NCBI GenBank assembly: GCA_017557665.1
Contig: JAFYYI010000087.1
Location: 89,540-153,539 of the forward strand
Direction of reading: 5' to 3'
Length of the DNA: 64,000 bases
DNA from: Muribaculaceae bacterium
GTDB lineage: Bacteria; Bacteroidota; Bacteroidia; Bacteroidales; Muribaculaceae
The position numbers were made by a program, and so were the translations under genes. Positions 24,773-34,009 of the stretch are shown piece after piece. The notes below the pieces were generated by a model, which searched no databases, was not told the DNA's origin, and saw nothing but the letters and a program-made list of their open reading frames with translations. Within the stretch, counting starts at the first letter, position 1; the number at the start of each line of letters is the position of its first letter.

Positions 24773-25429
24773 ATGTGGTTAACTAATTCATCTGTAGGAC
24801 GCAAGGTGCTGATGTCGGTAACCGGCCTCTTCCTTGTCCTATTTGTCACATTCCATGCGCTGATGAACGCGGTGGCCCTCATTAGCTTTGATGCTTATGA
24901 CGCCATCTGCGAGTTCCTCGGTGCCAATTGGTATGCCATTGCCGGTACCCTAGTGCTGGCCGCTGGCTTTGCGATTCACATCATCCTCGCCTTCATTATC
25001 ACTTTCCAGAACCGCAAGGCACGCGGCAATAACCGCTATGCTGTTACTGCCAAGCCCAAGGAAGTGGAGTGGGCTTCACAGAACATGCTTGTGCTGGGTA
25101 TCATCGTTTTAGGTGTCATGGTTCTTCACCTCACTCAGTTCTGGGCCAAAATGCAGTTGCCCGAGATGATGGGTGAGCACGTGATGAATGGCTCTTTCTA
25201 CCTCAAGGCCACCTTCAGCCAGTGGTGGGTTCTGCCCGTCTACCTGGTTTGGTTCGCCGCCCTGTGGTTCCACATCAGCCACGGTTTCTGGAGTGCCTTC
25301 CAGACGCTGGGCACCGCCAATGACAAGTGGATCAAGCGCTGGCAGTGCATCTCAAAGTGCTGGGCCACCGTCGTGTTTATCCTCTTTGCTGTAGAGGCTT
25401 GCTACTTTACCTGGTTCTTTGCCTTCTAA
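24773..25429 (+). CDS. frdC: Fumarate reductase/succinate dehydrogenase cytochrome b subunit
   Basis: 218 residues with five membrane helices. Histidines positioned as heme ligands are seen in FVTFHALMNAVALI, AGFAIHIILAF, VMVLHLTQFW and WFHISHGFWSAF. This is the single-polypeptide diheme b558-type anchor of the three-subunit enzyme common in Bacteroidetes; it passes electrons from menaquinol to the catalytic subunits. First gene of frdCAB, 36 nt before frdA. Confidence 0.93.
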   Translation: MWLTNSSVGRKVLMSVTGLFLVLFVTFHALMNAVALISFDAYDAICEFLGANWYAIAGTLVLAAGFAIHIILAFIITFQNRKARGNNRYAVTAKPKEVEWASQNMLVLGIIVLGVMVLHLTQFWAKMQLPEMMGEHVMNGSFYLKATFSQWWVLPVYLVWFAALWFHISHGFWSAFQTLGTANDKWIKRWQCISKCWATVVFILFAVEACYFTWFFAF

Positions 25430-25465
25430 TCGCTGAGTATTAACCTTTTAAAATTTGTAACACAA

Positions 25466-27466
25466 ATGGAAGAAACTAAAATCAACGCTCAGCCCATCGA
25501 TTCCAAGATTCCCGAGGGACCCATCGCTGAGAAATGGACCAACTATAAGGCACACCAGAAACTCGTCAATCCCGCCAACAAGCGTCGCCTCGACATCATC
25601 GTCGTGGGTACCGGTCTGGCAGGTGCGTCGGCAGCCGCCACGCTCGGCGAGATGGGCTTTAACGTGCTGAACTTCTGCATCCAGGATTCTCCCCGCCGCG
25701 CTCACTCGATTGCCGCACAGGGTGGTATCAACGCAGCCAAGAACTATCAGAACGACGGTGACTCGGTTTATCGCTTGTTCTATGACACCGTCAAGGGTGG
25801 TGACTACCGTGCCCGCGAGGCCAACGTGTATCGCCTGGCCGAGGTGTCCAACAATATCATTGACCAGTGCGTGGCACAGGGTGTTCCCTTTGCCCGTGAG
25901 TATGGTGGCCTGCTGGCCAACCGCTCCTTCGGTGGCGCTCAGGTGAGCCGCACGTTCTACGCCAAGGGTCAGACCGGTCAGCAGCTGCTGCTCGGTGCCT
26001 ACTCGAGCCTGAACCGCATGATTCATGAGGGCAAGGTGAAGAGCTACAACCGCTACGAGATGCATGACGTGGTCATCATCGATGGCCGTGCCCGCGGTAT
26101 CATCGCCAAGAACCTGGTGACCGGTAAACTGGAGCGCTTTGCCGCTCATGCCGTGGTTATCGCCACCGGCGGTTACGGTAACACCTACTTCCTGAGCACC
26201 AACGCTATGGGTTGCAACTGCTCGGCTGCCATGGCTTGCTATCGCCACGGCGCTTACTTCGCTAACCCCGCCTACGTTCAGATTCACCCCACCTGCATCC
26301 CCGTGCATGGTGACAAGCAGTCCAAGCTGACGCTGATGAGTGAGTCGCTGCGTAACGACGGCCGCATCTGGGTGCCCAAGAATATCGAGGACGCCAAGAA
26401 GTTGCAGGCAGGTCAGATCAAGGGCAGTGACATCCCCGAGGAGGAGCGTGACTACTATCTGGAGCGCCGCTATCCCGCCTTCGGTAACCTCGTGCCCCGT
26501 GACGTGGCCAGCCGCGCCGCCAAGGAGCGTTGCGACAAGGGCTTCGGTGTGAACAACACCGGCAAGGCCGTGTTCCTGGACTTCAGCGAGGCCATCAACC
26601 GCCTGGGCATCGACGTGATTCGTCAGCGCTACGGCAACCTGTTCGACATGTATGAGGAGATCACCGACGTTAACCCCGGTGAGCTCGCCAACGAGATCGA
26701 CGGTGTGAAGTACTACAACCCGATGATGATTTATCCCGCTATCCACTACACGATGGGCGGTATCTGGGTTGACTATGAGTTGCAGACCAGCATCAAGGGT
26801 CTGTTCGCCATCGGCGAGTGCAACTTCAGCGACCACGGCGCTAACCGCCTGGGTGCATCGGCTCTGATGCAGGGTCTGGCTGACGGCTACTTCGTGCTGC
26901 CTTACACCATCCAGAACTACCTGAGCGACCAGATTACCGTGCCTCACTTCTCGACCGACACTCCCGAGTTTGAAGCTGCCGAGAAGAAGGTACAGGCTAA
27001 CCTCGACAAGCTGATGAGCATCCACGGCAAGCGTTCGGTTGACAGCATCCACAAGGAGCTGGGTAACGTGATGTGGGACTATGTGGGCATGGCGCGCACC
27101 AAGGAGAGCCTTGAGACCGCATTGAAGAAACTCAAAGAGCTGCGCAAGGAATTTGAGACCAACCTGTTCATCCCCGGCACCCAAGAGGGCATGAACATTG
27201 AGTTGGACAAGGCCTTCCGCCTGCGTGACTTCATCACCATGGGTGAGCTGATCGCCTATGATGCCTTGAACCGTCACGAGAGCTGCGGCGGTCACTTCCG
27301 CGAGGAGCATCAGACCGAGGAAGGCGAGGCCAAGCGCGACGACGAGAACTTCTTCTATGTCGCCTGCTGGAAGTACAACGGAGACGATGAGACCGCACCC
27401 ACGCTCATCAAGGAGCCGCTCCACTATGAGGCCATCAAGGTCCAGACGCGTAACTACAAGTCATAA
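25466..27466 (+). CDS. frdA: Fumarate reductase/succinate dehydrogenase flavoprotein
   Basis: 666 residues. FAD-binding [19 protein letters not shown] near the N-terminus, the covalent flavin region [15 protein letters not shown], the substrate site PTCIPVHGD, and the [19 protein letters not shown] motif near residue 450. In gut Bacteroidales this complex works mainly as fumarate reductase, the terminal step to succinate. The opposite strand carries a 658-codon open frame which is a composition shadow. Confidence 0.96.
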   Translation: MEETKINAQPIDSKIPEGPIAEKWTNYKAHQKLVNPANKRRLDIIVVGTGLAGASAAATLGEMGFNVLNFCIQDSPRRAHSIAAQGGINAAKNYQNDGDSVYRLFYDTVKGGDYRAREANVYRLAEVSNNIIDQCVAQGVPFAREYGGLLANRSFGGAQVSRTFYAKGQTGQQLLLGAYSSLNRMIHEGKVKSYNRYEMHDVVIIDGRARGIIAKNLVTGKLERFAAHAVVIATGGYGNTYFLSTNAMGCNCSAAMACYRHGAYFANPAYVQIHPTCIPVHGDKQSKLTLMSESLRNDGRIWVPKNIEDAKKLQAGQIKGSDIPEEERDYYLERRYPAFGNLVPRDVASRAAKERCDKGFGVNNTGKAVFLDFSEAINRLGIDVIRQRYGNLFDMYEEITDVNPGELANEIDGVKYYNPMMIYPAIHYTMGGIWVDYELQTSIKGLFAIGECNFSDHGANRLGASALMQGLADGYFVLPYTIQNYLSDQITVPHFSTDTPEFEAAEKKVQANLDKLMSIHGKRSVDSIHKELGNVMWDYVGMARTKESLETALKKLKELRKEFETNLFIPGTQEGMNIELDKAFRLRDFITMGELIAYDALNRHESCGGHFREEHQTEEGEAKRDDENFFYVACWKYNGDDETAPTLIKEPLHYEAIKVQTRNYKS

Positions 27467-27496
27467 TCAACCACCCTTTAAAATTCATCGAATACA

Positions 27497-28252
27497 ATGG
27501 ATACTAGTATAAGCTTCAAACTTAAGGTTTGGCGTCAGCAGGACGCCCATTCCGAGGGCCGCTTTGAGACCTACGAGATGCGCGACATCCCCACCGATAC
27601 CTCATTCTTGGAGATGATGGACATCCTCAACGAGCAACTCATCGAGAAGGGTGAGGAGCCTGTTGCCTTTGACCACGACTGCCGCGAGGGTATCTGCGGT
27701 ATGTGCTCGCTCTATGTCAACGGACATCCCCACGGTCCTGCCACGGGTGCCACGACCTGCCAGCTCTACATGCGCCGCTTCCACGACGGTGACACCATCA
27801 CCGTTGAGCCTTGGCGCTCGGCAGCCTTCCCCGTAATCAAGGATTTGATGGTGAACCGCAACGCCTTTGACCAGATTCAGCAGGCCGGCGGTTACGTGAG
27901 CTTCCAGACCGGCGGTGCCCAGGATGCCAACGCCATCCCCATCAGCAAGGAGGCCGCCGACGAGGCCATGGACAGCGCAACCTGCATCGGTTGCGGTGCC
28001 TGTGTAGCAGCCTGCAAGAACGGTTCGGCCATGCTGTTCCTCAGCGCCAAGGTGAGCCAGTTCGCTTTGCTGCCCCAGGGCCGTGCCGAGGCCAAGCGCC
28101 GCGTGAAGGCCATGCTCGCCAAGATGGATGAACTGGGCTTCGGTAACTGCACCAACACCGGTGCCTGTGCCGCCGAGTGCCCCAAGAACATCAAGCTGAG
28201 CAACATCTCGCGTCTCAACCGCGAGTTCATCTGTGCCAAGTGCAGTGACTAA
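27497..28252 (+). CDS. frdB: Fumarate reductase/succinate dehydrogenase iron-sulfur protein
   Basis: 251 residues. The [2Fe-2S] site is [15 protein letters not shown] with a following TTCQLY; the C-terminal part has [15 protein letters not shown] and [15 protein letters not shown] for the 4Fe-4S and 3Fe-4S clusters. It carries electrons between FrdC and FrdA. Its stop is followed by the palindromic repeat at 28276-28351. Confidence 0.96.
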   Translation: MDTSISFKLKVWRQQDAHSEGRFETYEMRDIPTDTSFLEMMDILNEQLIEKGEEPVAFDHDCREGICGMCSLYVNGHPHGPATGATTCQLYMRRFHDGDTITVEPWRSAAFPVIKDLMVNRNAFDQIQQAGGYVSFQTGGAQDANAIPISKEAADEAMDSATCIGCGACVAACKNGSAMLFLSAKVSQFALLPQGRAEAKRRVKAMLAKMDELGFGNCTNTGACAAECPKNIKLSNISRLNREFICAKCSD

Positions 28253-28275
28253 CCCGCGAGGGACAGGAATCTAAC

Positions 28276-28351
28276 AACAATAAATACAATGAATGCAAAG
28301 GCATCCGCATGATTATCAGAGGATAAATTTGTATTTGTTGTATTTATTGTT
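28276..28351 (+). repeat. Palindromic repeat, copy 1 (after frdB)
   Basis: Ends are a perfect 14-nt inverted repeat, AACAATAAATACAA and TTGTATTTATTGTT. The centre has GGCATCCGCAT and GGATA. A second copy in opposite orientation lies at 33902-33988. As RNA it forms a long hairpin followed by TTTC, so it may also terminate frdCAB. Confidence 0.75.
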
Positions 28352-28384
28352 TTCTTTCTAAATTGTGACCCAAAAAATAAGATT

Positions 28385-29071
28385 ATGAGATACTACATTG
28401 CAGAAAACGGCCAGCCGGCAGGGCCTTTTGAACCCAAAGAACTGCTGGCACACGGTTTGACAGTCAACTCACTCGTTTGGGGTGAAGGAATGCCCAACTG
28501 GACCTCGGCAAGCCAGGTGCCCGAGTTGATGGCGTTGCTGACAGGAAATCCTGTTGACGTGACGGGAACCGGAGGTATCGACATGCAGATGCCTCAAATG
28601 CCTCCCGTTGGCGGACAGATGCCATTGCCGCCGATACCCCAAATGCCGATGCCTCAACAGCCCACCACTCCCACGACGCCCTATAACCCGGGTCCCACGA
28701 CAAACCAGCCTGTTAACTTCCCTCAGGGTGGTCCTACCGCGCCTCAGCAGCGTCAGGTGATGCCCAAGACGTGGCTGATGGAATCCATCATCGCCACTGT
28801 GGTATCATGTCTGTGCTGTGGCGCCAACATCTTTGGCTTGATTCCGGGTGGTATTGCCATTTTCAACGCTTGGGGTTCCAAGACGTGCTATACCAAGGGT
28901 GATAACGCCGGCGGTGACAAGAAGGCTGCATCGGCCAAGATGTGGTTCTACATCACCCTCGCAATAGGCCTGGCGGCTACGCTCTATGGTGGTTACCAGT
29001 TAATATCCAACCCGCAACTGATTCAGGACATCCAGAACGGCAATTACGGAGCCCTCTACGGCATCCAGTAA
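28385..29071 (+). CDS. GYF_2 (DUF4339) and CD225-like membrane protein
   Basis: 228 residues: an N-terminal GYF_2 domain (about 1-50, RYYIAENGQPAGPFEPKEL and VWGEGMPNWTSASQV), a Pro/Met/Gln-rich linker (about 65-120), then a CD225/dispanin-like region with two membrane segments around SCLCCGANIFGLIPGGIAIF and TLAIGLAATLYGGYQL. Such fusions are frequent in Bacteroidales and Actinobacteria; GYF_2 probably binds peptides. Function unknown. Monocistronic by context. Confidence 0.85.
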   Translation: MRYYIAENGQPAGPFEPKELLAHGLTVNSLVWGEGMPNWTSASQVPELMALLTGNPVDVTGTGGIDMQMPQMPPVGGQMPLPPIPQMPMPQQPTTPTTPYNPGPTTNQPVNFPQGGPTAPQQRQVMPKTWLMESIIATVVSCLCCGANIFGLIPGGIAIFNAWGSKTCYTKGDNAGGDKKAASAKMWFYITLAIGLAATLYGGYQLISNPQLIQDIQNGNYGALYGIQ

Positions 29072-29098
29072 CGCCGCTGTGTGAAAACCGATAGGATT

Positions 29099-29160
29099 AC
29101 CGCCTTGCGTACGGGAAGTGATTCAATTATCAATTTCCCGCGCGCAGGGCGGTATATTTT
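29099..29160 (+). terminator. Terminator-like stem after the GYF_2 gene
   Basis: ACCGCC (29099-29104) pairs with GGCGGT (29148-29153), enclosing a second stem GGGAA/TTCCC (29113-29117 with 29135-29139); TATATTTTTC follows. Confidence 0.6.
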
Positions 29161-29347
29161 TCGTTCTCTCCACTGGGCGCCGCAAGACTCCATTTGACTC
29201 AGTTTTAATCGGCCTAACGGCCGAGAAGTCAAAAAAATGTATTTCAATCCAATGATGTACTGTGAAAATCTATTTGATTGCTATAATTCATTGACTGATA
29301 ATAAACTATGCGTATCAATCAGCATTAGAACTTATTATAGGGCTTTT

Positions 29348-29604
29348 CTCGCCCGACGGGCGAGCATTTGAGTAACCCGTGGTAATGCTGGCAATCGAGC
29401 GGAGCGAGATGGTCAGCATCACCACGGGTAAGGCCATACAAAAGAATGTCGCTGAAGGCGACCCCCTTGATGATTATGGGTAATGGGGTCGCCTCCAGCG
29501 ACGATATGTACGGATTGCGGCGCCGTGGGTGCCTGTCACTTCACTCGCTACACTCGTTTCGTTAGCAGGTACCCACGGTTACTCAAATGACACCCTCCGG
29601 GTGT
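29348..29604. repeat. Inverted pair of structured modules around a third stem-loop
   Basis: The outer arms CATTTGAGTAACC (29365-29377) and GGTTACTCAAATG (29577-29589) are perfectly complementary. The left module has a hairpin CTCGCCCG/CGGGCGAG (29348-29364), then a stem 29375-29390 with 29414-29429 (15 of 16 pairs). The right module, inverted, has stem 29523-29535 with 29566-29578 and a hairpin 29590-29604. Both loops hold CGAG, three bases, AGCGAG. Between them lies a 17-of-18-pair stem, 29448-29465 with 29485-29502. No coding potential seen. Confidence 0.7.
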
Positions 29605-29647
29605 TTCGTCTGCATGAAATAGCATAATGCCAGGGAATTATTAAGTT

Positions 29648-29766
29648 CCTCTTCGAGGCACGTTCCCATCCCGTTTGGGGACCAAGCTGCGAACCTCTAC
29701 GAGGTTCTTGCATGGTCTTTCTCATTGAAATCGGTTCTTCGAACCGCTGACATCTTCGATGTTTTT
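29648..29766. other. Row of four mini-hairpins
   Basis: Four short palindromes share a YTC-like centre flanked by C and G: CCTCTTCGAGG (29648), GAACCTC-TAC-GAGGTTC (29691), CGGTTCTTCGAACCG (29732) and ACATCTTCGATGT (29750). The last is followed by TTTT, like a terminator on the plus strand. With the module pair and the terminator before it, this fills most of the 746-nt gap 29072-29817; 29161-29347 is AT-rich with one small GGCC/GGCC hairpin at 29208. Confidence 0.6.
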
Positions 29767-29817
29767 AACCGGTCACAGATGATTTAAATCCGTGGTTGGT
29801 GCGAATGGGTGCGTATT

Positions 29818-30735
29818 TTATGAGTGTGGGTGGCGGGCGTTGACGACGAGCCAGACGCCGGTGAAGATGAGGGCGGCGGCCACGGCGTGCATCCATTGCG
29901 GCGTAGCCAGGCCCATGGCCATGCTGGCGACGACAGCGACAAAGGGCTGGACGTAGTTATAGACGCTCACCGTGGTGGGCAGCAAGCGCCGCTGGGCGAA
30001 CACCACCAGCAGGAAGGTGAAGAAGGTCGCTCCGGCCACGATGTAGATAATCTCACTCGCCGTTCGGGCGCTCATCGCCGGCCAGTCGATCTGCATGATG
30101 TGGGGTAGGGTGAAGGGCAAGATGAACAGGCTGGCAAAAGTAAAGGTCCACTTGTTGAACGTGAAAGCGTCATACTTGCGGATGACCCGTGAGTAGTTCG
30201 TCAAGTAGAAGGCATAACCCACCTGGGAGACTAGAATGAGCAGGTCACCGCGAAAATCTGTTGGCCGCCCGTCGCCTGTCGTGGTGCGTGTGATCAGCAG
30301 TACGGCTCCCGTGAAGCCCAAGATGATGCCAAGCGCCCGCCGGGGTGTGATGCGCTCGTGCAGTAGGATGGACGACAGGATGAGCGTGAAGATGGGCATC
30401 GTGGTCAGCTCGATGGTGGCATTGATGGGCGAGGTGAAACTCAGACCCACGATGTAGCCGCCCTGGGCCAAGGCGAAGCCGAAGAAGCCGGCACCTGCAA
30501 TCTTGATGAAATCCCGTGGCTCGATGCGCTGCTGCGGCACAATGATCGACCCCAACCAAAAGATGATAGCCGCCCCGATGACGCGGAACGCCACCAGTTG
30601 CGGCCCGGTGATGCCGCCATGGGTGAGCACGTCCTTGGAGAACGTCGCCATCAGCCCGAACAGCACCATGGCCAGCAGCATCGCCCCATGCGCCCGCAAG
30701 TCCTTATGATTAACGTTATCGCTATTGGTTTTCAT
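29818..30735 (-). CDS. EamA/DMT family transporter
   Basis: 305 residues with ten membrane helices in two EamA repeats (about 15-150 and 165-300). The half-repeat ends are visible in TSPINATIELTTMPIFTLILS and VYNYVQPFVAVVASMAMG, typical of RhaT/EamA exporters of metabolites or amino acids. Substrate cannot be read. It is divergent from the lipoprotein gene at 31014. Confidence 0.9.
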   Translation of the reverse strand: MKTNSDNVNHKDLRAHGAMLLAMVLFGLMATFSKDVLTHGGITGPQLVAFRVIGAAIIFWLGSIIVPQQRIEPRDFIKIAGAGFFGFALAQGGYIVGLSFTSPINATIELTTMPIFTLILSSILLHERITPRRALGIILGFTGAVLLITRTTTGDGRPTDFRGDLLILVSQVGYAFYLTNYSRVIRKYDAFTFNKWTFTFASLFILPFTLPHIMQIDWPAMSARTASEIIYIVAGATFFTFLLVVFAQRRLLPTTVSVYNYVQPFVAVVASMAMGLATPQWMHAVAAALIFTGVWLVVNARHPHS

Positions 30736-30779
30736 GAAAAAAAGATTGAAACGCCACTTGACATCGACGTTTCAAGCCA

Positions 30780-30787
30780 CAAAATTA
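30780..30787 (-). promoter_or_regulatory. -7 box upstream of the EamA gene
   Basis: TAATTTTG on the minus strand, 44 nt before the ATG at 30735. No TTTG at the usual distance. Confidence 0.4.
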
Positions 30788-31013
30788 CAACAAAGGGGAA
30801 AGCCGTCACCTATTTTTTTCCGCTTTTTCGTTTTTCTGCGCATACGCAATCTGTTTCATTCTCACGAAAAATAGTTAACGAAAGTTAAATCGGGGGGGTA
30901 ATTAAACCGTTTTTGTAAAAGAAGTCTAAAGAAATAGAAGATATCACGATGGCCAATTCTGTCGTGTACAGTGTTACTTACCAAGATATTAATAACCCAA
31001 AATAACCGATAAA

Positions 31014-32141
31014 ATGATGAAGAATTACAAGAATTTAATATGGCTCATCTCCGCTATGCTGTTGATGTCCATGTCATGTGAGAACAAAGAGGATGAACCA
31101 GGTGGAGCATATAGTTATTATATGACCATACAATCCCAAGTTGAATTGCAACTCCACGAGGAAGAAGATGAGAGCCAGGGAACGATGTCCGACGGCAAAA
31201 ATGAGGTTCTCTCCAAAACCATCGTCAATATGAAAAAGGCGCTTGCGGCAGCGACATCAGAGCAGAACAGTCGCCAAGTCAATGATGCTGCTGCAATGAA
31301 AGTGTGTGACAGCATCTATAATGGTTATGCTACAGCCTATGCCGAAAAGAAAGGGATTACTGTCTGTATTGTAAAGATTATCCGCAGCAAGATGGTGGAT
31401 GGTCAAGCACATGACGGTTATACCTTGAGAACCTACAACTTTTGGAGTGTTGATGTTGAACCTGATCCCAAGCCTACTGATAAAATTGAGAAGCCTGAGA
31501 TTTTGGCTCAAGTGGACCTCGGTTTGTCTGTGATGTGGGCCAACTGCAACTTGGGGGCAAAGACAGTTGAAGGCTATGGTGTTCGTTATGCATGGGGCGA
31601 TCCTACTGGCAAGCTGTGGTCGGCAGACGGCATTGGCTGGAAAAACAACGCATACACCTGGAATACAGATAATTACGGTGGCAAAAATCCACCAGCCGAT
31701 ATCAGTGGCACCACATTGGATATCGTGGCCATGAACTGGGGAGACGGGTGGCGAATGCCGACTTATGATGAAGCCAAAGAATTATGCGAAAAATGCCAGT
31801 GGAAGCTGCAATCGCGAGGAGATATCAAGTGGTATGAGGTCATTGGCCCAAATGGTAATAGTATCATCATGCCACTCGCAGGATCCTACGGTGACGACTT
31901 GAGCCAGCCCTATAACCGTTTCCACACGGGGCCTTATGGTGTCAATGAGTCAGGTTATTATTGGACGTCAACCATATGCCCGACACCAGCTACAGCCGAG
32001 ACTCGTGGTTATGGGATTAGCAGTGATGTCGCTACCGCTTGGGATTTCTATTTCAAGTCAGCGCAAGGTGACATGAAACCTATGTTCATTGATGATCTTC
32101 GTGCCTATCACATGTCGATACGTCCCGTGAAGAACAAATAG
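31014..32141 (+). CDS. Lipoprotein with Fibrobacter-type paralogous (FISUMP/DUF1566-like) domain
   Basis: 375 residues. Signal with lipobox MSMSC, an N-terminal region of about 120 residues without a recognised family, a linker with DPKPTDKIEK, then a domain beginning VDLGLSVMWANCNLGA and containing RYAWGDPTG, DGWRMPTYDEAKEL and YYWTSTI, ending MSIRPVKNK. The same domain occurs in the lipoprotein at 59820-60467. These surface lipoproteins are numerous in Bacteroidales; the role is unknown. Confidence 0.8.
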   Translation: MMKNYKNLIWLISAMLLMSMSCENKEDEPGGAYSYYMTIQSQVELQLHEEEDESQGTMSDGKNEVLSKTIVNMKKALAAATSEQNSRQVNDAAAMKVCDSIYNGYATAYAEKKGITVCIVKIIRSKMVDGQAHDGYTLRTYNFWSVDVEPDPKPTDKIEKPEILAQVDLGLSVMWANCNLGAKTVEGYGVRYAWGDPTGKLWSADGIGWKNNAYTWNTDNYGGKNPPADISGTTLDIVAMNWGDGWRMPTYDEAKELCEKCQWKLQSRGDIKWYEVIGPNGNSIIMPLAGSYGDDLSQPYNRFHTGPYGVNESGYYWTSTICPTPATAETRGYGISSDVATAWDFYFKSAQGDMKPMFIDDLRAYHMSIRPVKNK

Positions 32142-32195
32142 AACAGTAAAGTCTTTTTCATACAAACTTGCGGAACATCACTTCTGTGAATCCCG

Positions 32196-32230
32196 TGGTT
32201 CCTCCTTGGACATGAGGCAAGGGGGAACCA
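32196..32230 (+). terminator. Hairpin after the 31014 lipoprotein gene
   Basis: TGGTTCCTCCTTG pairs with CAAGGGGGAACCA (one G-U) around a 9-nt loop. No U-tract, but a second hairpin follows at 32241. Confidence 0.5.
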
Positions 32231-32240
32231 ATATGTAGAA

Positions 32241-32298
32241 AAAACAAGAAATACAAGATGTACAACCCGGGAGTTGTTGTTCTTGTATTTCTTGTTTT
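32241..32298. terminator. Bidirectional terminator between convergent genes
   Basis: A perfect 18-bp stem, 32241-32258 with 32281-32298 (ends AAAACAAG and CTTGTTTT), with an inner ACAAC/GTTGT stem. It sits between the lipoprotein (plus) and CoA-transferase (minus) genes. Its arms resemble those of the palindromic repeats at 28276 and 33902 but the centre differs. Confidence 0.7.
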
Positions 32299-32343
32299 AA
32301 ATGATGTCGTGCGAAAGGCACCTAACGCCTGTCGCGAATGAAA

Positions 32344-32378
32344 GACCTAAAGCCTAATAGCTAAAGCCTAACGCCTTA
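32344..32378 (-). repeat. Stop-codon heptad array after the CoA-transferase gene
   Basis: Read on the minus strand from the gene's own stop codon, five 7-nt units follow each other: TAAGGCG, TTAGGCT, TTAGCTA, TTAGGCT and TTAGGTC. The first unit contains the TAA stop itself. Confidence 0.75.
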
Positions 32379-33875
32379 TTTCATGAACTTGGCGTAGTCG
32401 GTCTTGCGCATGTCGCCGTCGTGCATCAGGGTGCTGTGGAAGGCGAAGGCGATGTCGGGGTTCATCATCACGTGGCCCTTCTTGGCGAGCGTGAGGTATT
32501 CACGCAGCAGGGGACGATAAACGGGATGAGCGGCCTTCTCGATGATTTCGTGAGCGCTCTGCACGGGATCCTTGCCACGCAGGTCGGCGATACCCTGGTC
32601 GGTGATGATGATGTCCACCGAGTGGGGGTTGTGGTCAGGATAGGAAACCATGGGCACGATGGTGCTGATGCAGTCGTCCTTCTTGATCGACGGGCACAGG
32701 AAGATGCTGATGTAGGCGTTGCGGGTGAAGTCGCCCGAGCCGCCGACACCGTTCATCAGGCGCGTACCGCTGACGTGGGTCGAGTTGATGTGGCCATAGA
32801 TGTCGGCCTCGATGGCGGTGTTCATCGTGATGACGCCCAGACGGCGAACCACCTCGGGGTTGTTGCTGATCTCGCTGGGACGCATGAGCACCTTGCTGTG
32901 CAGGGCCTCGCCCTTCTCAAAGAACTCCATCATGGCGCCGCTGGAGAAGGTCATCGAGCAGGTGCTGGCAAACTTGCACTTGCCGCTTTCGAGCAGCTCA
33001 AGGACGCTGTCCTGAATGACCTCGGTGTACATCTCGAACGGGGGAATATCGTCGCTCTTGTCGAGGGCATCGAGCACGGCGTTGGCGATGTTGCCCACAC
33101 CACTCTGCAGGGGCAGGAACTCCTTGGGGATGCGGCCGGCCTTGAGCTCGTTAACGAGGAAGGCGCACACGTTGCGGCCGATGGCTGCGGTCACCTCATC
33201 GACGGGGGTGAAGGCACCCTCCTTGCTGATGGGCAACGATGTCTTGACAACACCGAGGACCTTCTTGGGGTCAACATGGGCGGTGGGAGTGCCCACGCGG
33301 TCGTGAGGTGTGTAGATGGGAATCTCGCGACGGTAAGGCGGGTCTACGGGCGTGTAGACGTCGTGCATGCCGCGGATGGTCTCGGGAATCTGGTCATTGA
33401 CCTCGACAATCACCTTGTCGGCCATCTTGAGCCAGGTGGCGGTGTTGCCCATCGAGGTGCCCAGCACGAGTTCGCCGTCGTCGGTGATGCTCTGAGCCTC
33501 AACGATGGCAATGTCCATCTTGCCGTAGAAGCCATAGCGGAACTCCTGAGCCAGCTCGCTGAGGTGGCGGTCGTTATAGTGGATGACATTGGCGTTGATG
33601 GCCTTGCGCATGTCGGGATGTGACTGGTAGGGGGTGCGGAAGTTCAAGGCGTCGGCACGGGTCAACTCACCATCGATGTGGTCGCTGGTGGATGCGCCGG
33701 AGAACAGGTTGATCTTGAACTCACGGCCTGCCTCATGCTCGCGCTTGGCGCGCTCGGCGATGGCAACAGGCACTGCTTGAGGGCAACCGGGTGAAGTGAA
33801 GCCCGAAACGCCCACGGTGAAGCCATTTTGTACAAATTCGGCGGCTTCCTCGGCCGAAAGAATCGGATAAATCAT
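32376..33875 (-). CDS. Succinyl-CoA:acetate CoA-transferase family protein
   Basis: 499 residues, acetyl-CoA hydrolase/transferase family. The catalytic-Glu region reads MNTAIEADIYGHINSTHVSG, followed by NGVGGSGDFTRNAY; the N-terminal half has GVSGFTSPGCPQAVP and the CoA-site region LGTSMGNTA. This matches succinate CoA-transferases such as AarC; in a succinate producer it could move CoA between succinyl-CoA and acetate. Single gene between a palindromic repeat upstream and a heptad array at its stop. Confidence 0.9.
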   Translation of the reverse strand: MIYPILSAEEAAEFVQNGFTVGVSGFTSPGCPQAVPVAIAERAKREHEAGREFKINLFSGASTSDHIDGELTRADALNFRTPYQSHPDMRKAINANVIHYNDRHLSELAQEFRYGFYGKMDIAIVEAQSITDDGELVLGTSMGNTATWLKMADKVIVEVNDQIPETIRGMHDVYTPVDPPYRREIPIYTPHDRVGTPTAHVDPKKVLGVVKTSLPISKEGAFTPVDEVTAAIGRNVCAFLVNELKAGRIPKEFLPLQSGVGNIANAVLDALDKSDDIPPFEMYTEVIQDSVLELLESGKCKFASTCSMTFSSGAMMEFFEKGEALHSKVLMRPSEISNNPEVVRRLGVITMNTAIEADIYGHINSTHVSGTRLMNGVGGSGDFTRNAYISIFLCPSIKKDDCISTIVPMVSYPDHNPHSVDIIITDQGIADLRGKDPVQSAHEIIEKAAHPVYRPLLREYLTLAKKGHVMMNPDIAFAFHSTLMHDGDMRKTDYAKFMK

Positions 33876-33901
33876 TGTTTTAGTTTTAAGTTCATAAGGA
33901 A

Positions 33902-33988
33902 AACAATAAGTACAATAAATACAAAACTATCCGGCTTGTAACTCAATGATATAATGCGGATGCCATTGTTATTGTTGTATTTATTGTT
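33902..33988 (-). repeat. Palindromic repeat, copy 2 (between pgi and the CoA-transferase)
   Basis: Read on the minus strand it begins AACAATAAATACAA, has GGCATCCGCAT and GGATA in the middle and ends with TTTGTATTTA and ACTTATTGTT, aligning along its length with copy 1 at 28276-28351; it is 11 nt longer in the centre. It lies downstream of pgi on the pgi strand. Confidence 0.75.
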
Positions 33989-34009
33989 TTCCCATTTTTT
34001 ATTATTCTT

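Noticed and set aside
25448..27424. 658-codon open frame on the minus strand opposite frdA
   Set aside because: Valine- and histidine-rich translation without any family resemblance, complementary to a strongly conserved gene; a codon-bias shadow.
29348..29766. tRNA or RNase P RNA
   Set aside because: Stems do not form a cloverleaf and the conserved RNase P core motifs are missing.
32421..33623. 400-codon frame opposite the CoA-transferase gene
   Set aside because: Shadow; composition artefact.
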